A stretch of 64,000 nt of DNA from Paraglaciecola sp030730205. GTDB lineage: Bacteria > Pseudomonadota > Gammaproteobacteria > Enterobacterales > Alteromonadaceae. A program made the translations under genes and the position numbers. The stretch's first letter is position 1, and every line of letters begins with the position of its first letter. Positions 46,361-55,340 of the stretch are shown here, in pieces. The notes under the pieces were generated by a model that made no database searches, was not told where the DNA came from, and was given only the letters and a program-made list of their open reading frames with translations. The stretch spans positions 322,984 to 386,983 of the forward strand of contig NZ_JBGQOM010000004.1 in NCBI RefSeq assembly GCF_052119645.1, given 5' to 3'.

Positions 46361-49189
46361 ATGTTGATGTCGCAAACAAATACCGTGAAGACCAAACGAG
46401 CCAGTCAAGAACAAGGCCCTAGCGAGGTGTCAAGTACCTGTCCTTACTGTGGAGTAGGGTGCGGTGTTGATGTGTCGGTCGACTATGTCAAAAGTGATAC
46501 TGGCAACGGATCTACAGTGCGCTTAAGTGGCCTATCAGGTACCCGTGATCACCCTGCTAATTTTGGTCGTTTATGTGTCAAGGGGACGCAATTATTAGCC
46601 ACAAACAGCCTTGCTGGACGCATGCAAACCCCAACGATTGACGGTAAAAAAGCGTCTTGGTTAGCGGCCATCAACAAAGTTGCCCAAAGCTTTAGTGACA
46701 TTATTGCCACACACGGAGCAGACTCAGTGGCTTTTTATGTATCAGGTCAGCTATTGACTGAAGATTATTATGTCGCCAATAAGTTGATGAAAGGCTATAT
46801 CGGTAGTGCCAACATCGATACTAACTCGCGCTTGTGCATGTCATCGGCGGTAACGGCATATAAACGGGCCTTTGGTGCAGATGCGGTGCCATGCTGTTAT
46901 GAAGATTTAGAAGAGACTGATCTAGTGGTACTGGTAGGTTCTAATGCCGCTTGGACCCATCCAGTGTTGTATCAGCGTATCGAACGCGCTAAAAAACGCA
47001 ATCCTGCACTTCAAGTGGTTATTATTGATCCTCGTCGCACCGCAAGTAGCGAATTAGCTGATTTACACCTGCCAATTAAGCCCGGCACTGACGTAGCCTT
47101 ATTTAACGGATTGCTAGCCTACCTGAGTGCTAATCAAGGTTTAGACCATCGTTATATCGAGCAACATACCGAAGGCTTTACTGCGACCCTTGAAATGTGC
47201 CAAAACTGGTCAGTAGACCAAGTGGCTGCTTTTTGTGACGTAGACAACAGTGTCATTACCCAGTTTTTTGACTTATTTAAGCTGCGAGACAGAGTGGTAA
47301 CGGCTTATTCAATGGGAGTGAATCAATCAAGCAGTGGAGTTGATAAAGCCAACGCCATTATCAATTGCCATTTAGCGACGGGTAAATTAGGTCGTGAAGG
47401 TTGCGGACCCTTTTCGCTAACAGGCCAGCCCAACGCCATGGGCGGGCGTGAGGTGGGTGGCTTGGCCAATATGCTAGCGTGTCACATGGACTTGGATAAC
47501 GCTGTGCACACTCAGTTGGTACAAAACTATTGGCAGTCCCCTAACATAGCCACTAAGCCAGGTTTAAAAGCTGTTGATTTATTTGATAAAATTCTCGATG
47601 GCACGGTTAAAGCTGTGTGGATCATGGCCACCAATCCTGTGGTGAGTATGCCTAATCGGGATAAAATTATTGCGGCTTTGCAAACCTGTGAGTTGGTGGT
47701 GGTATCAGATGTAACAGCCCAAAACGATACCATCGACTACGCCCATGTCACCCTACCTGCCACCACCTGGTCAGAGAAAAATGGAACGGTGACAAATTCA
47801 GAACGGCGGATTTCGCGCCAACGGGGGATATTACCGGCTTTTGCTGAGTCAAAACACGATTGGCAAATAGTCTGTGATGTGGCCAAAGCCATGGGTTTTA
47901 AGCAAGGGTTTAACTATCAAACCGTGCATGAAATCTTTAATGAATATACCGGATTAAGTGCCGAGCAAAACCAAGGTTCTCGAGATTTAGACTTGTCGGG
48001 TATCAGTCAGTTAAGTGCTGAGCAGTATGACAAACTGCGCCCGGTGCAATGGCCCATCAATGCTGCGAATCCACAGGGGACAAAACGGCTATTTAGCGAT
48101 GCCAAGTTTTACACCCAAACCGCAAAGGCGCAATTTATTGCACTCAGTGTGCAGCTACCTGAACAACAATGCTCAGCGGCTTTTCCCTTTGTGCTAAACA
48201 GCGGGCGTATTCGTGATCAGTGGCATACCATGACTCGTACCGGCAAAAGCAGTGAACTCAACGCTCATCAACCTCTCCCGACACTGGCTATTCATCCAGA
48301 AGATGCAGCGGCTCTCAATCTTAAACAACACGATTTTGTTCAGCTCTTTGCAGCGCATAATGATCAGCCTAAACCTAAGGATGACAGCAGCGAAACCAAG
48401 GTGGTGTTAGCCATTAAGATTGACAGTAGACAGCGTCAAGGAGAGGTTTTTGCGCCCATTCACTGGAGTGCGGCCAATTCATCAAGCGCTGCGATTGCTT
48501 CTTTGTATAGTGACGCTCATGATCCCTTATCGGGCCAGCCAGAATTAAAACATGCCGCTGTTGCGCTCAGCCCCATCCGTTTTGCCAGTCAAGGTCAGAT
48601 ATTCACTAAGCAGCCTTTAGCTCGTGATTTTTTGCGCCGCTGTTTTGATTATTATGTGCAGACTCCTTTATCGCAGGGCTATATGCTTACTTTTGCGAGT
48701 CAGCAACAGATCCCAGCGCTTAAGTCTCTTATCCAACAGCACTTTCCACTGTATGACGAGTGGATGAGTCAACTGCTTGATGGCCAACAAAACAGCTATG
48801 CCTTGCAACAGGGGCAGCTAATGTTAGCCATGTTTACAGGAAGCGATTATCGTCAAATAGACCAAGTGTGGTTGAACGCATTATTCAGCCAAACCCAACT
48901 TGGTCCACTGGATTTTAACGCCTTGTTAACCGGGCAACCGCTAACCGCATTTAATGCAGGTCCCTTAATATGCAGTTGTTTTAAGGTGGGCGAAAATACG
49001 ATTAAACAAGCCATTGAAGCGGGCTGTGAGTCGGTCGAAGCCTTGGGAGCGAAGCTCAAATGTGGCACCAATTGTGGTTCATGTAAATCAGAGCTGAGCC
49101 AATTGCTCAATCAATATACCCCGGCACCGCAAACACAGATGTCAGTAGCGGCTGCTCGTATTTCAGTTGTACAATTAGATGAGCAATAG
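46361..49189 (+). CDS. nasA: Assimilatory nitrate reductase catalytic subunit
   Basis: Cytoplasmic molybdenum enzyme reducing nitrate to nitrite, 942 residues. The N-terminus has the [4Fe-4S] motif TCPYCGVGCGVDV (C27, C30, C34, with a fourth Cys in RLCVKG). Molybdopterin-guanine-dinucleotide domains follow (SRLCMSSAV, GSNAAWTHPVLYQRI, TGQPNAMGGREVGG). The C-terminus carries a BFD-like [2Fe-2S] domain (CSCFKVGEN, C871/C873, and CGTNCGSC, C901-C908). No NasC-type diaphorase gene is present, so its electron donor is not evident here. Confidence 0.94.
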   Translation: MLMSQTNTVKTKRASQEQGPSEVSSTCPYCGVGCGVDVSVDYVKSDTGNGSTVRLSGLSGTRDHPANFGRLCVKGTQLLATNSLAGRMQTPTIDGKKASWLAAINKVAQSFSDIIATHGADSVAFYVSGQLLTEDYYVANKLMKGYIGSANIDTNSRLCMSSAVTAYKRAFGADAVPCCYEDLEETDLVVLVGSNAAWTHPVLYQRIERAKKRNPALQVVIIDPRRTASSELADLHLPIKPGTDVALFNGLLAYLSANQGLDHRYIEQHTEGFTATLEMCQNWSVDQVAAFCDVDNSVITQFFDLFKLRDRVVTAYSMGVNQSSSGVDKANAIINCHLATGKLGREGCGPFSLTGQPNAMGGREVGGLANMLACHMDLDNAVHTQLVQNYWQSPNIATKPGLKAVDLFDKILDGTVKAVWIMATNPVVSMPNRDKIIAALQTCELVVVSDVTAQNDTIDYAHVTLPATTWSEKNGTVTNSERRISRQRGILPAFAESKHDWQIVCDVAKAMGFKQGFNYQTVHEIFNEYTGLSAEQNQGSRDLDLSGISQLSAEQYDKLRPVQWPINAANPQGTKRLFSDAKFYTQTAKAQFIALSVQLPEQQCSAAFPFVLNSGRIRDQWHTMTRTGKSSELNAHQPLPTLAIHPEDAAALNLKQHDFVQLFAAHNDQPKPKDDSSETKVVLAIKIDSRQRQGEVFAPIHWSAANSSSAAIASLYSDAHDPLSGQPELKHAAVALSPIRFASQGQIFTKQPLARDFLRRCFDYYVQTPLSQGYMLTFASQQQIPALKSLIQQHFPLYDEWMSQLLDGQQNSYALQQGQLMLAMFTGSDYRQIDQVWLNALFSQTQLGPLDFNALLTGQPLTAFNAGPLICSCFKVGENTIKQAIEAGCESVEALGAKLKCGTNCGSCKSELSQLLNQYTPAPQTQMSVAAARISVVQLDEQ

Positions 49190-49261
49190 AACACCAGCGT
49201 TATCAAAGATTGTATAAAATCGCGATAGCCAAGACCTACTACATACTAAATAAGCGACACT

Positions 49262-50317
49262 ATGTTAGAACCTGAAATTACTGATTTTAAACACTTTATT
49301 CGGCTAATAGGACGAGGGCAGCGCGCAGGTCGCAGTTTAACAATCCAAGAAGCGCAGCAAGCCATGACCATGTTGATTAACGGCGAGGCCACGCCTGAGC
49401 AAAAGGGCGCGTTTTTAATGTTATTACGTGTGCGTGAAGAAACTGCAGAAGAATTAGCGGGCTTTACCTTAGCTTTTAGAGCGTTTAATCACAGCGGGCT
49501 TGCTGGATTAAACGTCGATTTAGATATGGGCTGCTATGCCGGTAAAAGACGCCACCTTCCTTGGTTTTTGTTAGCCGCAATATTGTTAGCCCAGCAGGGT
49601 AAACGGGTTTTTCTACACGGCACTCACGAGCCGGATTCAAAACGTTTATACCTCAAAGAAGTATTGCCACACTTGGGCTTGTCGGTATCACGCTCTGTCG
49701 AACAAGCACAGGGAAATTTAGACAACTGTGGTCTAGCCTACATGGATTTAGCGTTACTGAACCCGCAACTTGAAGAGATTATTCAGCTTAGAGATCAATT
49801 TGGATTGCGCTCTTGTGCAAATACTTTGGCGCGTATGCTTAATCCAAGTGCCGCACCTTACAGTTTGCAGGGCGTGTTTCATCGCAATGTGGATATCAAA
49901 CACAGTGAAACTGCATGCTTATTAAACGAAAAAAACGTTTTATGTTTTCGCGGTGAGGGCGGTGAAATAGAATTTAATCCTGAGCGCGACGTAAGCTTAC
50001 ATATTGCTAGATCCGGTCAAGCAGAGGTATGTGAAGTCAGCTCTGCCACTGAAAATTGGGCGCTCAAACCCAAAGAATTAGTCGCCTCGTATATGCTTGA
50101 AGTATGGCGTTCAGATACAACTGACCACTACGCTGAGCAAGCCATTATCGGTACTCTGGCGATTATGTTGGTGCTCACCGAGCACCTGGCTTGGCACATT
50201 GCGATAGATCAAGCTAAGCAATACTGGTCCGCGCGAAATAAAGTATGGCCTTTCGAGCTGCCAAAATCGCCTGATGCGCTTGCTTTTAATACTCAGGGTA
50301 AATTCTACGCTCACTAG
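49262..50317 (+). CDS. YbiB-like (TrpD2) glycosyltransferase-fold protein
   Basis: A 351-residue protein with the anthranilate-phosphoribosyltransferase fold: an N-terminal helical part (SLTIQEAQQAMTMLINGEATPEQKGAFLMLLRVREE split by landmark residues LTIQEA and RVREET) and a larger domain without the PRPP/anthranilate-specific residues. E. coli YbiB/TrpD2 binds DNA without making tryptophan intermediates. Similar genes are found behind nasA in other marine gammaproteobacteria; why is unknown. It follows nasA by 72 nt on the same strand. Confidence 0.75.
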   Translation: MLEPEITDFKHFIRLIGRGQRAGRSLTIQEAQQAMTMLINGEATPEQKGAFLMLLRVREETAEELAGFTLAFRAFNHSGLAGLNVDLDMGCYAGKRRHLPWFLLAAILLAQQGKRVFLHGTHEPDSKRLYLKEVLPHLGLSVSRSVEQAQGNLDNCGLAYMDLALLNPQLEEIIQLRDQFGLRSCANTLARMLNPSAAPYSLQGVFHRNVDIKHSETACLLNEKNVLCFRGEGGEIEFNPERDVSLHIARSGQAEVCEVSSATENWALKPKELVASYMLEVWRSDTTDHYAEQAIIGTLAIMLVLTEHLAWHIAIDQAKQYWSARNKVWPFELPKSPDALAFNTQGKFYAH

Positions 50318-50777
50318 GAATACTTAGGCCAATTTCACCGTGAAGTTGGCTGTTTGCTTGTCGGGCCTTTTGTCAGTTGATTAAAGTGAGGTAAGGCACA
50401 AATCTACTTTGCTTTATATTGGTGCAGTTGCACAGCGTTTTGACACAAAAAAATAACATTTCAACTTTCCATGCCCTTGCGTCGCGCTTAAGTGTGAGAC
50501 AAATGCGTCTCTTGATGACTACTTGTCATTCGTAAAGCGAGAAGGATTAACCATCGAGCAACTGCCGATGAAGGTATATTGGCTAAAATGAGGGACTTTA
50601 TGCCCAGCTGAGCAATAATTAGCCGTATAAACGATATTTACCCTCCCTTTTGCATAAAAATTATTCATAAAATTTTGCCGTTTACCATTGTATTTTTTGT
50701 TTCGTAAAATCACTCAGTATTGGCTTAGGGTTTGCAGTATCTATTTCATGAATAGTTATTAATCTGCCCCGTTAATC
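50318..50777. other. 460-bp spacer before nasT
   Basis: No gene is seen. After the YbiB-like gene there is a small inverted repeat (CCAATTTCAC/GTGAAGTTGG, 50331-50351) without a clear T tract. At 50496-50529 two small hairpins lie 3 nt apart: GAGAC/GTCTC with a 6-nt loop and ATGAC/GTCAT with a 5-nt loop. A nasT promoter must lie here but I cannot fix it. Confidence 0.4.
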
Positions 50778-51407
50778 ATGTCAGGAAAATCAGTGAACCG
50801 GACACACAATACGTCATCCTTAAATAACCAAGCTGAGCTATGTATTTTGTTGATAGATGAAAATGTACAGCGCGCAGAGTCGATTAGTTGTGCCCTGAAT
50901 AATTCGCGCTATCGCATTAGTCATTTAGCCAGCCCTGGCGCATCTTTATTAAAACAGGTTGATGAGATCCAGCCTGATATTATTGTGATAGATATTGAGT
51001 CGCCAAGTCGCGACATACTGGAAAGTTTACAAGCAATTTCACATTTCAATCCAAAGCCTGTGGTGATGTTTTCAGCGCAAAACGACACCAATACAATTAA
51101 TCAGTCTATCGAATCTGGCGTCAGCGCTTATGTTGTGGGTGACATAGAGCCTGTCAGGGTCAAACCCATTTTAGACGCAGCAGTCGCACGATTTCGCGAA
51201 TTTCAAAAACTCAAAAATGAACTGAGTGATACCAAACAACAATTAGCCTCTCGAAAAACCATTGATCAAGCTAAACGCCTACTCATGAAAAAGAAAAATA
51301 TGTCAGAAGATGAGGCGTTTCGGGCAATGCGCAAAACCGCGATGGATACCGGCCAGAAGTTAGACGATGTAGCAAAAACCTTACTTTCCATACTCGGAAC
51401 GTTGTGA
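50778..51407 (+). CDS. nasT: ANTAR-domain nitrate antiterminator
   Basis: RNA-binding response-regulator-type protein of 209 residues. The N-terminal receiver domain has ILLIDENVQRAESIS and IIVIDIESPSRDILESL near residue 72 with its Asp. The C-terminal ANTAR domain (about 150-205) shows KTIDQAKRLLMKKKNMSEDEAFRAMR and TGQKLDDVAKTL. In studied systems NasT binds leader RNA and prevents termination, and NasS holds it inactive until nitrate binds. It is followed 6 nt later by a NasS-like gene, and two leader terminators in this cluster are its probable targets. Confidence 0.9.
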   Translation: MSGKSVNRTHNTSSLNNQAELCILLIDENVQRAESISCALNNSRYRISHLASPGASLLKQVDEIQPDIIVIDIESPSRDILESLQAISHFNPKPVVMFSAQNDTNTINQSIESGVSAYVVGDIEPVRVKPILDAAVARFREFQKLKNELSDTKQQLASRKTIDQAKRLLMKKKNMSEDEAFRAMRKTAMDTGQKLDDVAKTLLSILGTL

Positions 51408-51413
51408 GGGCAC

Positions 51414-52550
51414 ATGGCTAAGACAAATAAAGGTAACAATATGAAAAAACCAGAACAAACCACCTTAACCTTAGGTTTTATTCCATTAACAGATTCTGCG
51501 CCCTTAATTGTGGCCAAAGAGTTGGGATTTTTTAGTCAATGGGGTTTAGATGTTACCTTACAAAAGCAAAATTCCTGGGCAACGTTGCGTGATAAATTGC
51601 ACGCGGGTTTGCTAGACGCTGCACAAATGTTAGCACCCATGCCATTAGCCAGTACCTTGGGACTGGGTTGTACACCTACTGCGGTCATTACGCCGTTGGT
51701 ATTAAGCCTAAATGGCAACGCCATTACCTTGTCTGAAAAATTACATCAAGAAGTCATTGCCGAAAATAAGATCACGCATTTGACCTTGCCAATGGCCGCC
51801 TATTTGTTGCAGCGGGTTATCGCCACCAGAAAAGCGCAAGATAGACCAAAATTGAAGTTTGCCACGGTATTTCCCTATAGCTGCCATTTTTATCAATTAC
51901 GGGATTGGCTCGCCTCGGCTAATATTACCGATCAGGATGTTGATATTGTGGTCGTTCCTCCGGTGAATATGGTCGCGCATTTACAAAGTAGTGAAATCGA
52001 TGGCTGCTGTGTTGGCGGCCCTTGGAATGCGAAAGCGGTGAGAGCGGGGACAGGGCTTACGGCCTTAACCTCATTTGATATCTGGCAGGATTCGCCAGAA
52101 AAGGTGCTCGGCCTGTTAGAAAGTTGGTACAAACAGAATCCTAATACGGTATTAGCCCTAACCGCCGCCTTAAAACAAGCGTGTAGCTGGCTTGAAAGCA
52201 TTCCTAATCGCTTTGAAGCTGCTCGGTTGTTGTCGTCAGAGCAGTATTTGGATGCATCGGTTGACGTGATTGCGCCATCGTTAATTGGGAGTTGTCTTAC
52301 TCACATTACCATGCCACCACGCTCAATTCCTTCTTATAACCAGTTTTCTAAATCAAATAATGGCACCATCAATATTCCAGAATATGTGCGTGGTGAATGG
52401 CTAATGAGTCAAATGAACAGTGCTGGCCAACTTGCAGGGGTAAACGTACCGGTAGATTTAGTTAAACGAGTATTTAGGCCTGATATTTACCAACAAATGC
52501 GCCTCACCCTAGAAGATCAAAAAGTTCAATTTTTTAGGCATTCGGGCTAA
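51414..52550 (+). CDS. nasS: Nitrate sensor, NrtA-like binding protein without signal peptide
   Basis: A 378-residue relative of the nitrate/bicarbonate binding proteins NrtA/CmpA. It begins in the cytoplasm: there is no hydrophobic signal, and the fold starts at LTLGFIPLTDSAPLIVAKELGFF. GLDVTLQKQNSWATLRDKL and CCVGGPWNAKAV are the ligand-site regions also seen in the NrtA encoded next. The combination with nasT matches NasS, which binds nitrate and releases NasT. Two start codons are possible (51414 or 51441); both have purine-rich sites. Confidence 0.88.
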   Translation: MAKTNKGNNMKKPEQTTLTLGFIPLTDSAPLIVAKELGFFSQWGLDVTLQKQNSWATLRDKLHAGLLDAAQMLAPMPLASTLGLGCTPTAVITPLVLSLNGNAITLSEKLHQEVIAENKITHLTLPMAAYLLQRVIATRKAQDRPKLKFATVFPYSCHFYQLRDWLASANITDQDVDIVVVPPVNMVAHLQSSEIDGCCVGGPWNAKAVRAGTGLTALTSFDIWQDSPEKVLGLLESWYKQNPNTVLALTAALKQACSWLESIPNRFEAARLLSSEQYLDASVDVIAPSLIGSCLTHITMPPRSIPSYNQFSKSNNGTINIPEYVRGEWLMSQMNSAGQLAGVNVPVDLVKRVFRPDIYQQMRLTLEDQKVQFFRHSG

Positions 52551-52688
52551 ATCATGTTTTTAGGGGCTTTATCATGGTGACACGTAATGCGCACATATTT
52601 AGCGCAACGTGCACTATGATGACAAGCTTAAGTAAAATTCAATCTAGGACGAATTTATTAAGTTATTGATAATAAAGAGTTTTAAATG

Positions 52689-52706
52689 TTGGCATCTATC
52701 ATGCTA
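52689..52706 (+). promoter_or_regulatory. Candidate sigma-54 promoter of nrtABC
   Basis: TTGGCATCTATCATGCTA has GG and GC at exact -24/-12 spacing. With a start near 52716 the leader would be about 160 nt. An upstream dyad, TGCGC...GCGCA around 52588-52606, might bind an activator. Confidence 0.45.
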
Positions 52707-52723
52707 AACAATATCTGAAACCA

Positions 52724-52859
52724 GTGTGTTTCTAACGCACCAAGAACTATAACAATATAAAACTCATTATTGTTCGCACAGCATCGACGCTAAGCATCAA
52801 TAAGGCAATGTAGCCCATACAAACTTTCCGTGTCCTGGAGTTTGTGTGGGTTTTTTTTT
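52724..52859 (+). promoter_or_regulatory. nrtA leader attenuator (hairpins plus intrinsic terminator)
   Basis: Small stem-loops GTGTGTT/AACGCAC (52724-52740) and AACAATA/TATTGTT (52751-52774) and a weak stem with hexaloop ATCGAC (52783-52788) precede the terminator CCCATACAAACT (52814-52825)/AGTTTGTGTGGG (52839-52850) with T9. It ends 20 nt before nrtA. The hexaloop has A at position 1 and G at 4, as ANTAR targets do. It could instead end nasTS transcripts. Confidence 0.72.
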
Positions 52860-52879
52860 GGCTAAAACTGGAGAAAACC

Positions 52880-54286
52880 ATGAAAACCACCACATTAATG
52901 AGCAAATTAAAGCGCCGCGCTCGCCAGTTAAGCCTTAGTACACTTGCAGCCACTTTTAGTCTAAGTTTGCTTTCTTTAGGTTCCGCTCAAGCAGAAAAAT
53001 TGGCTTGGCCAGAAAAAGAAGAATTGAAGTTTGGATTTATCAAACTGACTGATATGGCACCATTAGCGGTTGCCTATGAAAAAGGCTATTTTGAGGAAGA
53101 AGGTCTGTATGTGACCTTAGAGGCTCAAGCGAATTGGAAAGTACTCTTAGATAGAGTAATTGATGGCCAATTAGACGGCGCCCATATGTTGGCTGGACAG
53201 CCCTTAGGCGCGACTATCGGTTTTGGTACGCAGGCTCACATTATCACCGCCTTTAGCATGGACTTAAATGGCAATGCAATTACGGTCTCAAATGATATTT
53301 GGGCCCAAATGAAACCTCATGTACCAATGGAAAATGGTAAACCGGTCCATCCCATTAAAGCGGATGTATTAAAATCGGTGATTGATGATTTTAAGAGCAA
53401 AGGCAAACCCTTCAAAATGGGTATGGTATTCCCCGTTTCTACCCATAACTATGAGCTTCGCTACTGGTTGGCTGCAGGGGGAATTCACCCAGGATTCTAT
53501 GCGCCAGATAAGGGCGATACCAGCGGGCAAATCAATGCCGATGCTTTATTGTCAGTGACACCTCCCCCCCAAATGCCGGCTACCATGGAAGCAGGCACAA
53601 TTAACGGTTATTGCGTTGGAGAGCCATGGAATCAGCAGGCGGTATTTAAAGGCATAGGTGTACCCGTGGTTACCGATTATGAAATTTGGAAGGATAATCC
53701 AGAAAAAGTCTTTGGTGTCAGTAAAGAATGGGCCGACAAATACCCTAACACCCATATTCGAGTGGTGAAAGCCATGATCCGTGCTGCGATGTGGTTAGAT
53801 GCAAACAACAACGCCAATCGGCCCGAAGCCGTGAAAATATTAGCGAAAAGCCAATATGTCGGCGCCGATGAAGAAGTGATCGCTAATTCGATGACCGGCA
53901 CCTTTGAATATGAGAAAGGGGATATAAGAGAAGTACCTGACTTTAACGTATTTTTTAGGCACAACGCGACGTATCCTTATTACAGCGATGCGATTTGGTA
54001 TTTGACTCAAATGCGTCGTTGGGGGCAAATTTCCCAGCAAAAACCAGACTCTTGGTACAAAGACATCGCTAAAAAAGTTTATCGCCCCGATATTTATGCT
54101 CAAGCGGCTATGGCGCTTGTCACGGAGGGTAAAGCTAAGGCATCTGATTTTCCTGAATTTAGTAACGAAACAGGCTTTAAAGCACCGCAAACCCATTTCA
54201 TCGACAATATTGTTTACGACGGCTCACAGCCTAATGCTTATTTAGAAAAGTTCTCGATTGGCTTAAAAGGCGATATCCAGCTTTAA
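52880..54286 (+). CDS. nrtA: Nitrate ABC transporter substrate-binding protein
   Basis: Periplasmic nitrate-binding protein. I start at ATG 52880 (468 residues), where TGGAGA gives a good ribosome site; the upstream open frame is just the terminator region. The export signal is KLKRRARQLSLSTLAATFSLSLLSLGSAQA; Arg-Arg may allow the Tat route, as in other NrtA proteins, though the motif is not ideal. LKFGFIKLTDMAPLAVAYEKGYF and GYCVGEPWNQQAVF form the binding regions. It is a clear paralogue of the NasS encoded upstream. Confidence 0.92.
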   Translation: MKTTTLMSKLKRRARQLSLSTLAATFSLSLLSLGSAQAEKLAWPEKEELKFGFIKLTDMAPLAVAYEKGYFEEEGLYVTLEAQANWKVLLDRVIDGQLDGAHMLAGQPLGATIGFGTQAHIITAFSMDLNGNAITVSNDIWAQMKPHVPMENGKPVHPIKADVLKSVIDDFKSKGKPFKMGMVFPVSTHNYELRYWLAAGGIHPGFYAPDKGDTSGQINADALLSVTPPPQMPATMEAGTINGYCVGEPWNQQAVFKGIGVPVVTDYEIWKDNPEKVFGVSKEWADKYPNTHIRVVKAMIRAAMWLDANNNANRPEAVKILAKSQYVGADEEVIANSMTGTFEYEKGDIREVPDFNVFFRHNATYPYYSDAIWYLTQMRRWGQISQQKPDSWYKDIAKKVYRPDIYAQAAMALVTEGKAKASDFPEFSNETGFKAPQTHFIDNIVYDGSQPNAYLEKFSIGLKGDIQL

Positions 54287-54331
54287 ATTACAACTGAGGT
54301 AGGCCCTTGGCCTGCATTCAAGGAGATTATT

Positions 54332-55321
54332 ATGTCTAAAACCGTCACATTACCGCTCAACTTGCTGTCGATGAGTCGTATTAATATTGCTTCGCTGGGC
54401 ACGTGGCTTAGACAATTGGCCTTGCCAGTCATTGGCATCGTCGGGTTTTTAGCCTTGTGGAGTGTGGTGGCAAGTAACATCGATACCTCCTTAGGCAAGT
54501 TTCCAGGGCCAGGCGCAGTATGGGAGCAAGCCGTCAATTTAGTGGATGAACATGTGGCTCAGCAACAAAAGGCCAGTGATTTTTATCAGCGCCAAGCAGA
54601 GCGTAATGCGGCTCGATTGGCACAAGATCCCAGTTACGAAGTAAAGATTCGTGACTTTACCGGGCCGCCCACATTTTTTGCACAAATATGGACCAGCTTG
54701 TATACCGTGGCGGTAGGCTTTCTATTCGCCTCACTTATTGCGGTACCGCTGGGCATTTTATGTGGGCTCAGCAAAGCAGCTTACAGCGCTATTAATCCGT
54801 TGATACAGTTGCTTAAACCCGTTTCGCCTTTAGCATGGCTCCCCCTTGTGACAATGGTAGTAAGTGCAGTGTATGTCAGCAGCGACCCGATGTTTTCTAA
54901 GTCGTTTATTACCTCTGCGGTAACTGTTTCATTGTGTTGTTTGTGGCCCACCTTAATCAATACAGCGGTAGGGGTATCGAGCATTGATAAAGACCTATTA
55001 AACGTCAGTAAAGTGCTGCGTTTAAGTCCGATGTCTCATGTCTTTAAGATTGTGATGCCCTCGTCGATTCCGATGATATTCACCGGTTTGCGTTTGTCAT
55101 TAGGCATTGGCTGGATGGTGCTAATTGCCGCAGAAATGCTGGCGCAAAATCCGGGCTTAGGAAAGTTTGTGTGGGATGAATTTCAAAATGGTAGTTCTGA
55201 ATCCTTAGCTAGGATCATGGTGGCTGTGCTGACCATTGGGATCATCGGTTTTGCGCTTGATCGCCTCATGTTGATCCTGCAGAAAAAGGTCAGTTGGGAT
55301 AAAACCGCGGTGTTACGTTAA
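54332..55321 (+). CDS. nrtB: Nitrate ABC transporter permease
   Basis: Inner-membrane permease of 329 residues with about six transmembrane helices. A periplasmic insert of about 50 polar residues (EHVAQQQKASDFYQRQAERN...) follows the first helix, as is usual for NrtB. The permease coupling loop region reads SHVFKIVMPSSIPMIFTGLRLSLGIGWMVLIAAEM near 230-265, the binding-protein-dependent permease signature. AAGGAG precedes the ATG at ideal spacing. It lies between nrtA and nrtC. Confidence 0.92.
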   Translation: MSKTVTLPLNLLSMSRINIASLGTWLRQLALPVIGIVGFLALWSVVASNIDTSLGKFPGPGAVWEQAVNLVDEHVAQQQKASDFYQRQAERNAARLAQDPSYEVKIRDFTGPPTFFAQIWTSLYTVAVGFLFASLIAVPLGILCGLSKAAYSAINPLIQLLKPVSPLAWLPLVTMVVSAVYVSSDPMFSKSFITSAVTVSLCCLWPTLINTAVGVSSIDKDLLNVSKVLRLSPMSHVFKIVMPSSIPMIFTGLRLSLGIGWMVLIAAEMLAQNPGLGKFVWDEFQNGSSESLARIMVAVLTIGIIGFALDRLMLILQKKVSWDKTAVLR

Positions 55322-55340
55322 TAGTAGAGAGGGGAATAGT

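Noticed and set aside
50496..50529. Two adjacent hairpins as an ANTAR target before nasT
   Set aside because: The loops (AAATGC and TACTT) lack the A1/G4 pattern and no terminator follows; mentioned only as part of the spacer.
50519..50713. 64-residue minus-strand frame in the nasT spacer
   Set aside because: No ribosome site, AT-rich composition and no recognisable sequence.
52844..52879. Upstream start of nrtA
   Set aside because: The added residues are encoded by the terminator T tract and its flank, and the good ribosome site belongs to the ATG at 52880.
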